Shown one piece after another: positions 1-8,174 of a stretch of DNA of 64,000 nucleotides. The stretch is from NCBI RefSeq assembly GCF_000412635.1, contig NZ_ASTG01000007.1, positions 1 to 64,000 on the forward strand, written 5' to 3'. Source of the DNA: Sphingobium bisphenolivorans (GTDB lineage Bacteria > Pseudomonadota > Alphaproteobacteria > Sphingomonadales > Sphingomonadaceae). Made by a program: the position numbers and the translations under genes. Numbering within the stretch: position 1 is the stretch's first letter; each line of letters starts with the position of its first letter. A model generated the notes under the pieces. That model was given only the letters and a program-made list of their open reading frames with translations, was not told the DNA's origin and made no database searches.

Positions 1-13
1 GAAACCCGGTAAA

Positions 14-787
14 TCAGGGTGTCCATTTGCCTTGCACAGCGATCATCGAAATCTGACGGCCGTAATCGGCTTCGCCCCGATGGCAGGACCGGCGATAGCT
101 GAAAAACCGCTCGGGCTGGCTGTAGGTATCCTCTCCCAATATCTCGATCTGCCTGATTCCGGCAGAAGCGAGGCGCCAGGCGACATAGGCGGCGATGTCG
201 AACTGGCAGTGTCCCGTCCTCCCCTCGGTGAAAAAGCGCTCATTGGCCGCATCCGCTTCCTCGAAGCGGGCGGCGAATTCCAGCGTGACCTCGTAGGAAG
301 CGCGGCCGATGCAGGGACCGACCGCGCAGACAATCTGATCGCGTTTACCCCCTAACGCCTCCATCGCCTCGATCGTGCCGTCGGTCACGCCGGACAGGGC
401 TCCCTTCCACCCGGCATGGGCGGCGCCCACAACCCCAGCCTGCGGGTCGGAGAATAGCACAGGCACGCAATCCGCCGTCAAGATGCCGAGGACCAGCCCG
501 GGCCGGTTCGTCACCATGGCGTCGGCGGCGGGGCGATTATCCTCTGCGATCGGCGCCGTCACAGTGACGACATCGGCCGAGTGTACCTGATGCAGAGTGA
601 CCAGCGTCCCGCCGGGCAGAAGCGCGTCGCGTGCCAAGGCCCGGTTCCGCAAAATGGCGTCGCGCTCATCCGCGGAGCCGAGCCCTACATTCAATCCTGC
701 ATGGATGCCGGTCGATACACCGCCCCGCCGCCCAGCAAAACCATGCGGGGTGTTGCCGAAGCTTCTTGCCCGCAGCAGATCGATCAT
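14..787 (-). CDS. pgeF: Polyphenol oxidase family / purine nucleoside phosphorylase (YfiH/PgeF)
   Basis: 257 aa, the usual length for the Cu-oxidase_4 (YfiH/DUF152) family. The zinc-site signatures are visible: LHQVHSADV near residues 65-73 (His), TADCVPVLF near 105 (Cys) and GAAHAGWKG near 120 (His), followed by VGPCIGRASYEV and the C-terminal RSCHRGEADYGR. Family members cleave purine nucleosides phosphorolytically or act as peptidoglycan-editing or multicopper-like enzymes; the exact substrate here is inferred only. The gene is divergent from the permease at 944, and its stop lies 13 bases from the window edge. Confidence 0.9.
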   Translation of the reverse strand: MIDLLRARSFGNTPHGFAGRRGGVSTGIHAGLNVGLGSADERDAILRNRALARDALLPGGTLVTLHQVHSADVVTVTAPIAEDNRPAADAMVTNRPGLVLGILTADCVPVLFSDPQAGVVGAAHAGWKGALSGVTDGTIEAMEALGGKRDQIVCAVGPCIGRASYEVTLEFAARFEEADAANERFFTEGRTGHCQFDIAAYVAWRLASAGIRQIEILGEDTYSQPERFFSYRRSCHRGEADYGRQISMIAVQGKWTP

Positions 788-834
788 TCCTTGTCCTTCC
801 TATCGCCGCGAGAAGCCTTGGAGCCATGTCTCGG

Positions 835-855
835 GCGCGCAACATACTTGCGCGC
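835..855. promoter_or_regulatory. Perfect 8-bp inverted repeat in divergent intergenic region
   Basis: GCGCGCAA at 835-842 and its exact reverse complement TTGCGCGC at 848-855, separated by CATAC. It lies in the 156-bp spacer between the divergent pgeF and permease genes, so it could be an operator for one or both. No T-tract follows, which argues against a terminator. The rest of this spacer holds only probable ribosome-binding sites. Confidence 0.4.
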
Positions 856-943
856 GCCACATTAGGCGATAGTCTTCATTTCATAGAAAAAGGAGGCGGC
901 CTGCGGGCTGTCGGGCAAAAGACATGATAAAAGGGCTCCGTTC

Positions 944-2560
944 ATGATATTCGGGCGCATTAAACCGCTGGACGCCATTTTGGCGACGGCCGAGAGAAAG
1001 TCCCTCGTCCGCACGCTGGGACCGGTCCAACTGACGCTTTTGGGTGTCGGTGCCATCATTGGCACCGGCATTTTCGTATTGACCGCCGCCGCCGCGCAAA
1101 AGGCCGGACCGGGCATGATGTGGAGCTTCGTCATCGCGGGCGCGGTCTGCGCCTTTGCCGCGCTCTGCTATTCCGAGATCGCGTCGATGGTGCCGGTGTC
1201 CGGCTCAGCCTATACCTACACCTATGCAGTGGTGGGCGAGCTTCTCGCCTGGATGGTCGGATGGGCGCTGATCCTCGAATATGCGGTGGCCGCGAGCGCC
1301 GTGTCCGTCGGCTGGTCGGGCTATTTCATGGGGCTGCTCAAAAGCATCACCGGGCTTGAGTTACCACAAGCGCTGTCGGCGGGGCCCGTCTGGACGATGA
1401 ACGGCCTGATCCCGCATGCGGATTTTTCGCACGGGACGATCAACATCCCGGCGATCGGCGTCGCCCTCGCCGTTACCGCGCTGCTCGTGATCGGCACGAC
1501 CGAAAGCGCACGGGTGAACGCCGTGCTGGTGGCGATCAAGGTGGCCGCGCTGACCGCCTTCGTCGCACTGACGCTGCCCGTCCTCGATACCGGCAATTTT
1601 TCGCCCTTCGCGCCCAATGGCTGGTTCGGCCCGGAAGGGACCAGCGGCATGGGGATCGTCGGCGCAGCCGCTTCTATCTTCTTCGCCTACGTCGGCTTCG
1701 ACGCGGTTTCGACCGCTGCCGAGGAGACGAAGAATCCGCAGCGCAATGTCCCCATCGGTCTGATCGGCAGCCTTGCCCTGTGCACGATTTTTTATCTGTT
1801 GGTCGCCGCCGGCGCGGTGGGCGCCATGGGCGCTCAGCCGGTGCTGGGTCCGGATGGCGCGGTCGTAGCGCCGGGATCGCAAGGCTTTGCCGCAACCTGC
1901 GCGACGGCCGCTCATGCGCAGGACCTGGTCTGTTCCAACGAAGCGTTGGCTCATGTGCTGCGCGCGATCAACTGGACAACGGTGGGCAACGCTCTGGGCC
2001 TTGCCGCCAACCTTGCCCTGCCGTCCGTCATCCTGATGATGATGTTCGGTCAGACGCGCATCTTCTTCGTCATGGCGCGCGACGGCCTGCTGCCGGAGAA
2101 ACTGTCGAGCATCCATCCCCGTTTCAAGACCCCGCATGTCGTCACCATCGTCACCGGCATTTTCGTGGCGATCGCCGCAGCGCTGCTGCCGGTGGGGCAG
2201 CTTGCCGACATCTCCAATTCGGGCACGCTGTTCGCCTTTTTCATGGTGTCGATCGCCGTGCTCGTGCTGCGAGTGAAGGAACCGAACCGGCAGCGGCCGT
2301 TCCGCACGCCGCTGGTATGGGTGGTGGCGCCGCTGGCGACCGTCGGATGCGTGTTCCTGTTCTTCAACCTGCCGGTCGATGCGCAGATGGTGCTGCCGGT
2401 GTGGGGCGGGCTCGGCCTCGTGCTCTACTTCCTCTACGGCTATCACAAGAGTCATGTTGGCCGCGGCATCGTGGAAGCCCATGAGCAGGATAGCGGCATT
2501 CCGCCGCAGCCGGTGCCGCCGATGCCCGGCGCGCCGACACCCGGCGGTCAGGACGCCTGA
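944..2560 (+). CDS. Amino acid permease, APC superfamily (cationic amino acid transporter type)
   Basis: 538 aa integral membrane protein with roughly 12-13 hydrophobic segments. The first helix carries the APC signature GVGAIIGTGIFVLTA (about residues 29-43), followed by the GPG and CYSEIASMVPVSGSAYTY motifs of the CAT/YfnA-like branch. The stretch FFAYVGFDAVSTAAEETKNP is typical of the substrate-binding helix 6/loop region in this group. The C-terminal tail is proline-rich (PPQPVPPMPGAP) and probably cytoplasmic. Expected role is proton-coupled uptake of amino acids; the substrate cannot be read from sequence. Monocistronic, converging on the MFS gene across a shared hairpin. Confidence 0.88.
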   Translation: MIFGRIKPLDAILATAERKSLVRTLGPVQLTLLGVGAIIGTGIFVLTAAAAQKAGPGMMWSFVIAGAVCAFAALCYSEIASMVPVSGSAYTYTYAVVGELLAWMVGWALILEYAVAASAVSVGWSGYFMGLLKSITGLELPQALSAGPVWTMNGLIPHADFSHGTINIPAIGVALAVTALLVIGTTESARVNAVLVAIKVAALTAFVALTLPVLDTGNFSPFAPNGWFGPEGTSGMGIVGAAASIFFAYVGFDAVSTAAEETKNPQRNVPIGLIGSLALCTIFYLLVAAGAVGAMGAQPVLGPDGAVVAPGSQGFAATCATAAHAQDLVCSNEALAHVLRAINWTTVGNALGLAANLALPSVILMMMFGQTRIFFVMARDGLLPEKLSSIHPRFKTPHVVTIVTGIFVAIAAALLPVGQLADISNSGTLFAFFMVSIAVLVLRVKEPNRQRPFRTPLVWVVAPLATVGCVFLFFNLPVDAQMVLPVWGGLGLVLYFLYGYHKSHVGRGIVEAHEQDSGIPPQPVPPMPGAPTPGGQDA

Positions 2561-2565
2561 AGGAC

Positions 2566-2589
2566 AAGGCGGGGTATCAGCCCCGCCTT
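2566..2589. terminator. Hairpin between convergent genes
   Basis: AAGGCGGGG (2566-2574), loop TATCAG, CCCCGCCTT (2581-2589): a 9-bp GC-rich stem just past the permease stop and touching the stop codon of the convergent MFS gene. It has no long T-run, so its strength is uncertain, but position and symmetry suit a bidirectional terminator. Confidence 0.55.
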
Positions 2590-3845
2590 CAATGGATCGG
2601 CTCGGTGGGATGATCCCGCAATGCATCGTGGCGGGGGCGTGTGAAAAGCTTGCCCTCTTCGGCCCAGGCGACGATCAGCAGGGATATGGTTCCGAAGACG
2701 ATCACGCCCAGCGCTAGCGGCAGCGTGCTGTTGTCGAAGGCGCGGCCGACAAGCGTACCGAGCGCGCTGGACACGGCCGTGGTCAGAAACGCCTGAAAGG
2801 ATGAGGCGATACCGGCGCCCCTGGCAAATGGCTCCATGGAGATGGAGCTGAAATTGGAGGCGGTGAAGGCCAGCATCAGCATCGTCGCCGCCTGAAAGGC
2901 GATGAAGCTTACCAGCGTCTCGCGACCGGTCAGGATCACGGCGAGGTGGAGCAGGTTCACAAGAACCATGCCGATAAGGGCGCTCTGGCTGAGCCGCCGT
3001 GCACCGAAGCGGGACACCAACCGGCTGTTGAGCAGGCTGCCCACGCCCATGCTGCCGGCAATTACGGCGAAGGCGAAGGGAAAGATTTTTCGCGCGTCGA
3101 ACACATCGAAGAAGATCTGCTGCACCGACAGGATGAAGCCCACCAGGGCGCCCATGATCACGCCGCTGGCGAGCATATAGCCGATGGTGCTGCGCGTCCT
3201 GACGATCGTGCTGACCGTCCGCATCAGCGAGGTAGCATCGACCCGCATTCGATTTTCAGGCTGCAATGTTTCGGGCAGGCGCAGCAGCATCCACAGCAGG
3301 ATGAACACGGTGAGGATCGAAAGAATCCAGAAGATCCAGCGCCATGGCGCGATCCACAGGATTGCCTGCCCGAAGCTGGGCGCCATCACCGGGATCAGCA
3401 GGAAGACGGCGAAGATCAGGGACATGACGCGCGCCATGGCGTCGCCCCTGAACCGATCGCGGATCACGCTGACGGTGATGACACGGCTCGATCCCGCGAA
3501 AAAGCCCGCGCAGGCGCGGCCGATCAGCAGCATAGAAAAGTTCTGCGCGCCCGCGCAGGCGATGGATGAGAGGATGAACAGCGCCATTGCGCCGCCCATC
3601 ACGCGCTTGCGGCCGAATCGGTCGGACAGCATGCCGAACAGCAGCGATCCGACGCCAAGGCCAAGGAAGTAGACGCTGATGATCAGCTGGCGATCATTGG
3701 CATTGGGAACATGCAGGTCCCGCCCGATGTCCGGCAAGGCAGGCAGCATGGGATCGATCGACAGCGCGTTCATGGCCATCAGGCAGGCGCAGAGTAGTAC
3801 GAATTCGCGGAACGAAATGTCTTTCCTGGGCAGGCGGTCGGTCAT
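2589..3845 (-). CDS. MFS multidrug exporter, Bcr/CflA type
   Basis: About 418 aa from the ATG at 3845; the frame is open 12 codons further upstream, but MTDRLPRKD fits the family N-terminus better. Twelve hydrophobic segments are apparent. The motif-A loop between TM2 and TM3 reads GMLSDRFGRKRVMGGA, and the N-terminal half contains DPMLPALPDIGRDL, characteristic of the DHA1 Bcr/CflA drug-resistance branch. Likely an inner-membrane proton antiporter exporting toxic compounds; substrates cannot be predicted. It stands alone on the minus strand. Confidence 0.87.
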   Translation of the reverse strand: MTDRLPRKDISFREFVLLCACLMAMNALSIDPMLPALPDIGRDLHVPNANDRQLIISVYFLGLGVGSLLFGMLSDRFGRKRVMGGAMALFILSSIACAGAQNFSMLLIGRACAGFFAGSSRVITVSVIRDRFRGDAMARVMSLIFAVFLLIPVMAPSFGQAILWIAPWRWIFWILSILTVFILLWMLLRLPETLQPENRMRVDATSLMRTVSTIVRTRSTIGYMLASGVIMGALVGFILSVQQIFFDVFDARKIFPFAFAVIAGSMGVGSLLNSRLVSRFGARRLSQSALIGMVLVNLLHLAVILTGRETLVSFIAFQAATMLMLAFTASNFSSISMEPFARGAGIASSFQAFLTTAVSSALGTLVGRAFDNSTLPLALGVIVFGTISLLIVAWAEEGKLFTRPRHDALRDHPTEPIH

Positions 3846-4037
3846 CGCAGCCCTATGGGGTCTATGAACCCCCAGCGCCACCCCTGCGCCTGATTTTTCG
3901 GCTTTCCTTCATCGGGGCGACGACGGGAGGGAAGTGAAAACATCCCTTATGGCGCGTTAACCATTTTTTATCCGCTACATGTGCACCCTGGCGCCTGTCG
4001 AAAACCAATATGTCGAAATCCACAGGGGGATTCGGTA

Positions 4038-4334
4038 GTGGCTAACAGTCTGACAAGCGCTCGATTTCTGATGGAGAGCCGCCTTCCGGAGGCTGCCTGG
4101 CAATCGGCGGAAGAATGTTTCGAACTGGGCGTCGCCTATAGCTGCGGCACGGGCGGGGTTTCAATCGATCTTGTCGAAGCGCATAAATGGTTCAACCTGG
4201 CCGCGCTCAAGGGCAATGCGGAAGGCCAGGCGATGCGTGCTGAAATCGCAGGAGAAATGACCGCGCGCGAGATCGCAGAGGCACAGCGCCAGGCGCGGGC
4301 GTGGATCGCCAGCGCGCCTTTGGGCACTGCCTAA
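4038..4334 (+). CDS. Small SEL1-repeat protein
   Basis: About 98 aa from the GTG at 4038, chosen because an AGGGGGA ribosome-binding site lies 8-14 bases upstream; a GTG at 3981 would add 19 unlikely residues. The segment from CFELGVAYSCGTGGVSIDLV to AHKWFNLAALKGNAEGQ matches one SEL1/TPR-like repeat (A-x-KWF-x-LAA-x-KGN-x-x-A). SEL1 proteins are protein-protein interaction scaffolds. Such one-repeat proteins are common in sphingomonads and their partner is unknown. No signal peptide is visible. Confidence 0.72.
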   Translation: MANSLTSARFLMESRLPEAAWQSAEECFELGVAYSCGTGGVSIDLVEAHKWFNLAALKGNAEGQAMRAEIAGEMTAREIAEAQRQARAWIASAPLGTA

Positions 4335-5476
4335 GCCGAGGCCGCGTCATCCTTGCGGAAGGGCGTGCGTTTTGCCAGCCAGAGGCGGTCCTGCTGGACG
4401 CCCTGTCGCTCAGCTTCCAAAAAGTCGGCGACGGCCCTGCGGAAACTCGCATTGGGTATGAAGTGGGCGGAATAGGTCGGCTGAGGGACATATCCGCGCG
4501 CCAGCTTGTGTCCGCCCTGCGCCCCGGCTTCGACATGCTTCAGGCCGCGCGCGATGGCGATGTCGATCGCCTGATAATAGCATAGTTCGAAATGGAGGTG
4601 CGGCACATCCTCTGTGCAGCCCCAGTAGCGGCCATAGAGGGTGTCGGCGCCGATCAGGTTGAGCGCTCCGGCGATCGGCCTGCCATTGCGCATGGCCAGC
4701 ACCAGCAGCAGCCGGTCCGCCATCGTCTGCCCAAGGATCGAGAAGAAGGCGCGGGTCAGATAGGGGCGCCCCCATTTGCGCGCTCCCGTGTCCTGGTAGA
4801 AGGTCCAGAAAGCGTCCCAATGCGCTTCCGTGAGCGCGGGCCCGGTCAGGTGCACGATCTCCAGCCCCGCGACCGCCCGCTCCCGTTCCTTGCGGATATT
4901 CTTGCGCTTGGCGCTCGACAGGTCGGCGAGGAAGTCGCCGAAGTTGCGATAGCCGCGATTGCTCCAGTGAAACTGGCTGTCCTCGCGGATCAGCCAGCCG
5001 GCTGCTTCGAACAGGGCTACCTGATCGGACGCGATGAAGGTTGCATGCGCTGACGACAGGTTATTGCGCTCGACCAGCGTCTCGATACCGGCGACCAGCG
5101 CAGGGGCGAAGGCCTCGTCTCTCAGCAGCAGGCGCGGGCCGGGCACCGGGGAGAAGGGGGAGGCAAGCTGGATCTTGGGATAATAGCGCCCGCCCGCCCG
5201 TTCCCAGGCATCGGCCCAGCCATGGTCGAAGACATATTCGCCCTGGCTGTGCGTCTTGGCGTAGAGCGGCGCGGCGGCGGCGATGCGGCCGTCCGGTCCA
5301 TCGATCAGCAGCGGCAGGGGCTGCCATCCGCTCCTGCCTCCGACGCTGCCCGACTCCTCCAGCGCGGCGAGGAAGGCCCAGCTGACGAAAGGGTTGGCGT
5401 CCCCCGCGCAGGCATCCCACTGATCCTGCGGCAAAGCCGCGACTCCCTGTTCCACGCGCGCGACCCATTCAGTCAT
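4331..5476 (-). CDS. FemAB-like GNAT protein (DUF482 / peptidogalycan biosynthesis family)
   Basis: 381 aa with the family hallmarks: N-terminal NPFVSWAFLAALEESGSVG, then LYAKTHSQGEYVFDHGWADA, central SSAKRKNIRKERE, and C-terminal LCYYQAIDIAIARGLKHVEAGAQGGHKLARGYVP. This is the PF04339 (DUF482) group, distantly related to FemAB aminoacyl-tRNA-dependent peptidyltransferases; no member function is firmly known to me. It is the last gene of a minus-strand run and overlaps the GDPD gene by 8 bases, suggesting co-translation. Confidence 0.85.
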   Translation of the reverse strand: MTEWVARVEQGVAALPQDQWDACAGDANPFVSWAFLAALEESGSVGGRSGWQPLPLLIDGPDGRIAAAAPLYAKTHSQGEYVFDHGWADAWERAGGRYYPKIQLASPFSPVPGPRLLLRDEAFAPALVAGIETLVERNNLSSAHATFIASDQVALFEAAGWLIREDSQFHWSNRGYRNFGDFLADLSSAKRKNIRKERERAVAGLEIVHLTGPALTEAHWDAFWTFYQDTGARKWGRPYLTRAFFSILGQTMADRLLLVLAMRNGRPIAGALNLIGADTLYGRYWGCTEDVPHLHFELCYYQAIDIAIARGLKHVEAGAQGGHKLARGYVPQPTYSAHFIPNASFRRAVADFLEAERQGVQQDRLWLAKRTPFRKDDAASA

Positions 5477-6284
5477 GCGGCTGCTCGAAGATGATCTGGT
5501 CGGCGTGGCGCGCGGCGCGGGCGCGCTCTTCGGCCGTGCGCACTGTCCAGGTCAGCACCGGCACGCCCCTGGCGCGCAGGCGAGTGGCAAGGGAAGAGGG
5601 CAGGCCGGCAATATCACAGGCGATGAAATCGGGTCTGGCGAGCCAAAGTGCAAGAGCCCGCTTCAGCCGGCCTCTCCAGCCCCGGCCATGCCGCTCCGCC
5701 ACCACCAGGCCGCGCATTCTGTCGGGATACTGGCGCCTGAACCACCGCACGGCCATGGGGTTGAAGGACATGATCGCCGCTTGAGCGGCAGGGTGCCGCG
5801 CCAGATCGGCGGCCACGGCGGCGCAGACGCGCGCGACATGGCGGTCGTCTGCCTTGATCTCGATGAGCAGCGGAACCGTGCCGGCGCATCGCTGAAGCAG
5901 ATGGTCGAGCATGGGCGGCGCGGACCCGTCGGGCAGGCTCATGCCGGCGATAGCGGCAGCTTCATAATTCGCTACGGCCCCGGCCGATCTCGTCAGGCGG
6001 GTGAGCACCGCATCATGGAAGATGATGGGCACGCCGTCCCGGCTCAGCCGCACGTCGCATTCGATGCCGAACCCGCGGGCGATGGCGGCCTCGAACGCCG
6101 CCATGCCATTTTCGCTGACGCCCGCCCCATGCAGCCCGCGATGGGCATAGGGCCGGGCGGTCAGCCAGCTTGCGCGATCAGGCCGCCGCCCGGACAAGAA
6201 CGACCGCGTCGATCTCGACCACCGCGCCCAGCGGCAGCACGGGCACGCCGACAGCGCTGCGGGCATGCTTGCCTGCGTCGCCAA
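5469..6284 (-). CDS. Glycerophosphodiester phosphodiesterase family protein
   Basis: The GDPD core is clear: AHRGLHG with the catalytic His, then IECDVRLSRDGVPIIFHD (metal-binding Glu/Asp and the second His), LIEIK, and VLTWTVRT near the C-terminus. It would hydrolyse glycerophosphodiesters to glycerol-3-phosphate plus alcohol. The coordinates use the longest frame (271 aa), but its first ~40 residues overlap the upstream ridA gene and look like read-through. A TTG at 6197 (residue 30), still overlapping ridA by 20 bases, is a more plausible start. No signal peptide is evident, so it is probably cytoplasmic. Confidence 0.82.
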   Translation of the reverse strand: MATQASMPAALSACPCCRWARWSRSTRSFLSGRRPDRASWLTARPYAHRGLHGAGVSENGMAAFEAAIARGFGIECDVRLSRDGVPIIFHDAVLTRLTRSAGAVANYEAAAIAGMSLPDGSAPPMLDHLLQRCAGTVPLLIEIKADDRHVARVCAAVAADLARHPAAQAAIMSFNPMAVRWFRRQYPDRMRGLVVAERHGRGWRGRLKRALALWLARPDFIACDIAGLPSSLATRLRARGVPVLTWTVRTAEERARAARHADQIIFEQPHD

Positions 6285-6642
6285 AGACTTCGACCATCAG
6301 TTCCGATGCGCCGTTCGCGACCTTCGGTTGGTCGGTGAAGCCGGGTGTGCTGCTGATGAAGGCGCCGAGCTTCACGATCCGCTCCACCCGATCCAGGGTG
6401 CCGAGGGCCGCCTTCATCTGCGCGATGAGGTTGAGCCCGCAGGCACGCGCCGCCTTGACGCCATAGTCGAGGTCACGATCCTCCCCCAGCCGGCCGGTCA
6501 TCAACTGGCCGTCCGACAGCGAGATCTGCCCGGAAATATGCAGCAATCCATTGGCTTCGACAGCTGCCACATAGGCTGCCACGGGCGCGGCGGCTTCCGG
6601 AAGGGCGATGCCCAGTTCGGCCAGACGGGCTTCGATGCTCAT
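6178..6642 (-). CDS. RidA (YjgF/YER057c/UK114) family protein
   Basis: 154 aa from the ATG at 6642, which overlaps the upstream HAD stop by four bases (ATGA). Typical RidA features are GLLHISGQISLSDGQLMTGRLG near the N-terminus and LGAVVEIDAVVLV at the C-terminus. The canonical C-terminal R-x-x-V-x-V-x-x-LP-x-x-A is seen as ARSAVGVPVLPLGA, so the catalytic-type Arg is present. RidA enzymes deaminate reactive enamine/imine intermediates. This length and sequence resemble the RutC-like branch rather than the ~130-aa RidA proper. Confidence 0.85.
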   Translation of the reverse strand: MSIEARLAELGIALPEAAAPVAAYVAAVEANGLLHISGQISLSDGQLMTGRLGEDRDLDYGVKAARACGLNLIAQMKAALGTLDRVERIVKLGAFISSTPGFTDQPKVANGASELMVEVFGDAGKHARSAVGVPVLPLGAVVEIDAVVLVRAAA

Positions 6643-7295
6643 GCGCTTACTCCATTGATGGTCGGTGTGGTGTCGGAAGCAGGCCCTTCGGCCAGGCGCT
6701 CCATGATCCATGTCTCGGCGCTTGACCAATCGTCGATGCGGCGATGGGCGAGCGGGGCTGCGGGAACCGTCCCCGCAATCTCGGGCTCGCCCACCATGTG
6801 CAGGCGCCAGACGGCCGGGGCATGCCGCGCGACGGAGGCATGATGTTCGGCCAGATCGTCGATGAACAACGCGACGGAGGGGCGCCGCGCTTCGACGATG
6901 GCGGCTAGCGGTGCGCCCTTGCCGCCTTGGTTCCAGTGGACGGGGAAGGTCAGGCCATGCGCCGCCAGCTGATCGACGCGAAGCTGATGATGGCGCTTGC
7001 CGATATTGGTCAGCACGACGATATCGGCCTCGCGGCTCAGCCGTTCCATCGCCGCGATCGCGCCGGTGATCGGCTGCTGCCGGGGCATTTGCGTATCGAA
7101 GAAGGCGGTCAGCAACTCCCAGACCAGCGCCCGTTCCAGCGGCTCACCGCTGTCCTTGTGGCGCAGCGCTTCGGCAAAACCCCGCTCCTGCATGTCGAAA
7201 TGCACATCGTGCGTTTCGTCGAGCCACTCCCGGAAGGGCACGACCATGTGGAGCAAGACTTCGTCGCAGTCGGTGATGATCAGCGGGCGGCTCAT
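6639..7295 (-). CDS. HAD-family hydrolase
   Basis: 218 aa. HAD motif I is seen as ITDCDEVLL at residues 7-15; the first Asp is the expected nucleophile and the second the acid/base. Motif II is VVLTNIG, and a late acidic motif reads ALFIDDLAEH. Probably a small-molecule phosphatase. It overlaps DUF3572 upstream and ridA downstream by four bases each, so the genes from 7588 to 4331 form one tightly coupled transcription unit. Confidence 0.82.
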   Translation of the reverse strand: MSRPLIITDCDEVLLHMVVPFREWLDETHDVHFDMQERGFAEALRHKDSGEPLERALVWELLTAFFDTQMPRQQPITGAIAAMERLSREADIVVLTNIGKRHHQLRVDQLAAHGLTFPVHWNQGGKGAPLAAIVEARRPSVALFIDDLAEHHASVARHAPAVWRLHMVGEPEIAGTVPAAPLAHRRIDDWSSAETWIMERLAEGPASDTTPTINGVSA

Positions 7296-7588
7296 CGGCT
7301 AAGGCTCTCCTTGGCGGCGATCAGGGCTTCGGGGCTGCTGTCGATGCTCTGCGCGCAATCGATGAGATCAGGCTCATGATCGGCCAGGAAACCCAGCACC
7401 GCCGCCAGAATGGCCGGGTCGCCGAGGCCCGTCCGCAAAGCGTCGGCGTCAAGGCCTGTCAGCCCCAGCAGGCGGTCGGCACGCCGCTCGTCCGCCAGCA
7501 GCCAGCCCAGCGCCAGCAAGGCCAGGGTGGATGGTTCTTGGGCCGCGCTTGGGCTATGCTGCTTGCCATCGGAAATGTCGGGGCGCAT
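7292..7588 (-). CDS. DUF3572 family protein
   Basis: 98 aa. The conserved core TLALLALGWLLADERRADRLLGLTG followed by DPAILAAVLGFLADHEPDL matches the DUF3572 family, which is restricted to Alphaproteobacteria and often sits beside divK. Function unknown. Mostly helical, soluble, no signal peptide. First gene of the minus-strand run and divergent from divK at 7660. Confidence 0.8.
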   Translation of the reverse strand: MRPDISDGKQHSPSAAQEPSTLALLALGWLLADERRADRLLGLTGLDADALRTGLGDPAILAAVLGFLADHEPDLIDCAQSIDSSPEALIAAKESLSR

Positions 7589-7659
7589 GGTTGATCTCGG
7601 CAGGGGGCAGAATTAGGTGGCGCGCTCTACATTGCGCATTTCTTGATTGCGGGTGACTG

Positions 7660-8022
7660 GTGGCAAAGCGCGTGCTCGTTGTCGAGGACAACGAACTCAA
7701 CCTCAAACTTTTTTGCGACCTGCTGCGCGCGCACGGGCATGAGGTGTTGCCGCTGCGCGACGGACGCGATCTGGTTGCGCAGGCGCGGGCCTTCCGCCCC
7801 GATCTGGTGATTACCGACATTCATCTGCCGCATATCAGCGGCCTCGACCTTATCATTTCCTTGAAGCGCGATGCGGAACTGTCCGCCATCCCGATCATGG
7901 CGGTGACCGCCTATGCCGGCCATGGCGATGAGGAGCGTATCCGCAGCGCAGGCGCGCAGGCCTATGTGTCGAAGCCGATATCCGTGCTGCGCTTCGTCGA
8001 GCAGGTGAACGCGCTGCTGTAA
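7660..8022 (+). CDS. divK: DivK-type single-domain response regulator
   Basis: 120 aa, a receiver domain with no output domain. Visible residues are the acidic pair in VVEDNELN, phospho-acceptor Asp in LVITDIHLP (about residue 53), conserved Thr in MAVTAYA and Lys in YVSKPIS. It starts with GTG. In Caulobacter, DivK controls the cell-cycle phosphorelay via PleC/DivJ and DivL/CckA. The adjacent DUF3572 gene supports the assignment to the divK locus rather than a generic CheY-like protein. Confidence 0.88.
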   Translation: MAKRVLVVEDNELNLKLFCDLLRAHGHEVLPLRDGRDLVAQARAFRPDLVITDIHLPHISGLDLIISLKRDAELSAIPIMAVTAYAGHGDEERIRSAGAQAYVSKPISVLRFVEQVNALL

Positions 8023-8047
8023 CCGGGCCGCCATGATTGTCACGGGC

Positions 8048-8076
8048 CTGTCATCCGGCTTTCATCACCTTGTCGC
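8048..8076 (+). promoter_or_regulatory. Pho box (PhoB binding site) upstream of phoX
   Basis: CTGTCAT (8048-8054), four bases, CTTTCAT (8059-8065), four bases, TTGTCGC (8070-8076): three direct 7-mers spaced exactly 11 bp. The first two match the PhoB consensus CTGTCAT-N4-CTGTCAT with one mismatch. The site lies about 110 bp before the phoX start, so phosphate-starvation control by PhoB is the natural reading. Confidence 0.78.
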
Positions 8077-8174
8077 CACAGCGAAGCGTCTCCGTCATCC
8101 GGCTCTGCCATGTCCGCTCGCCAAGGGCGCGGCGTTCCGCCGACAGCCCGGTTAGCACACAGGGGTATCCTAGA

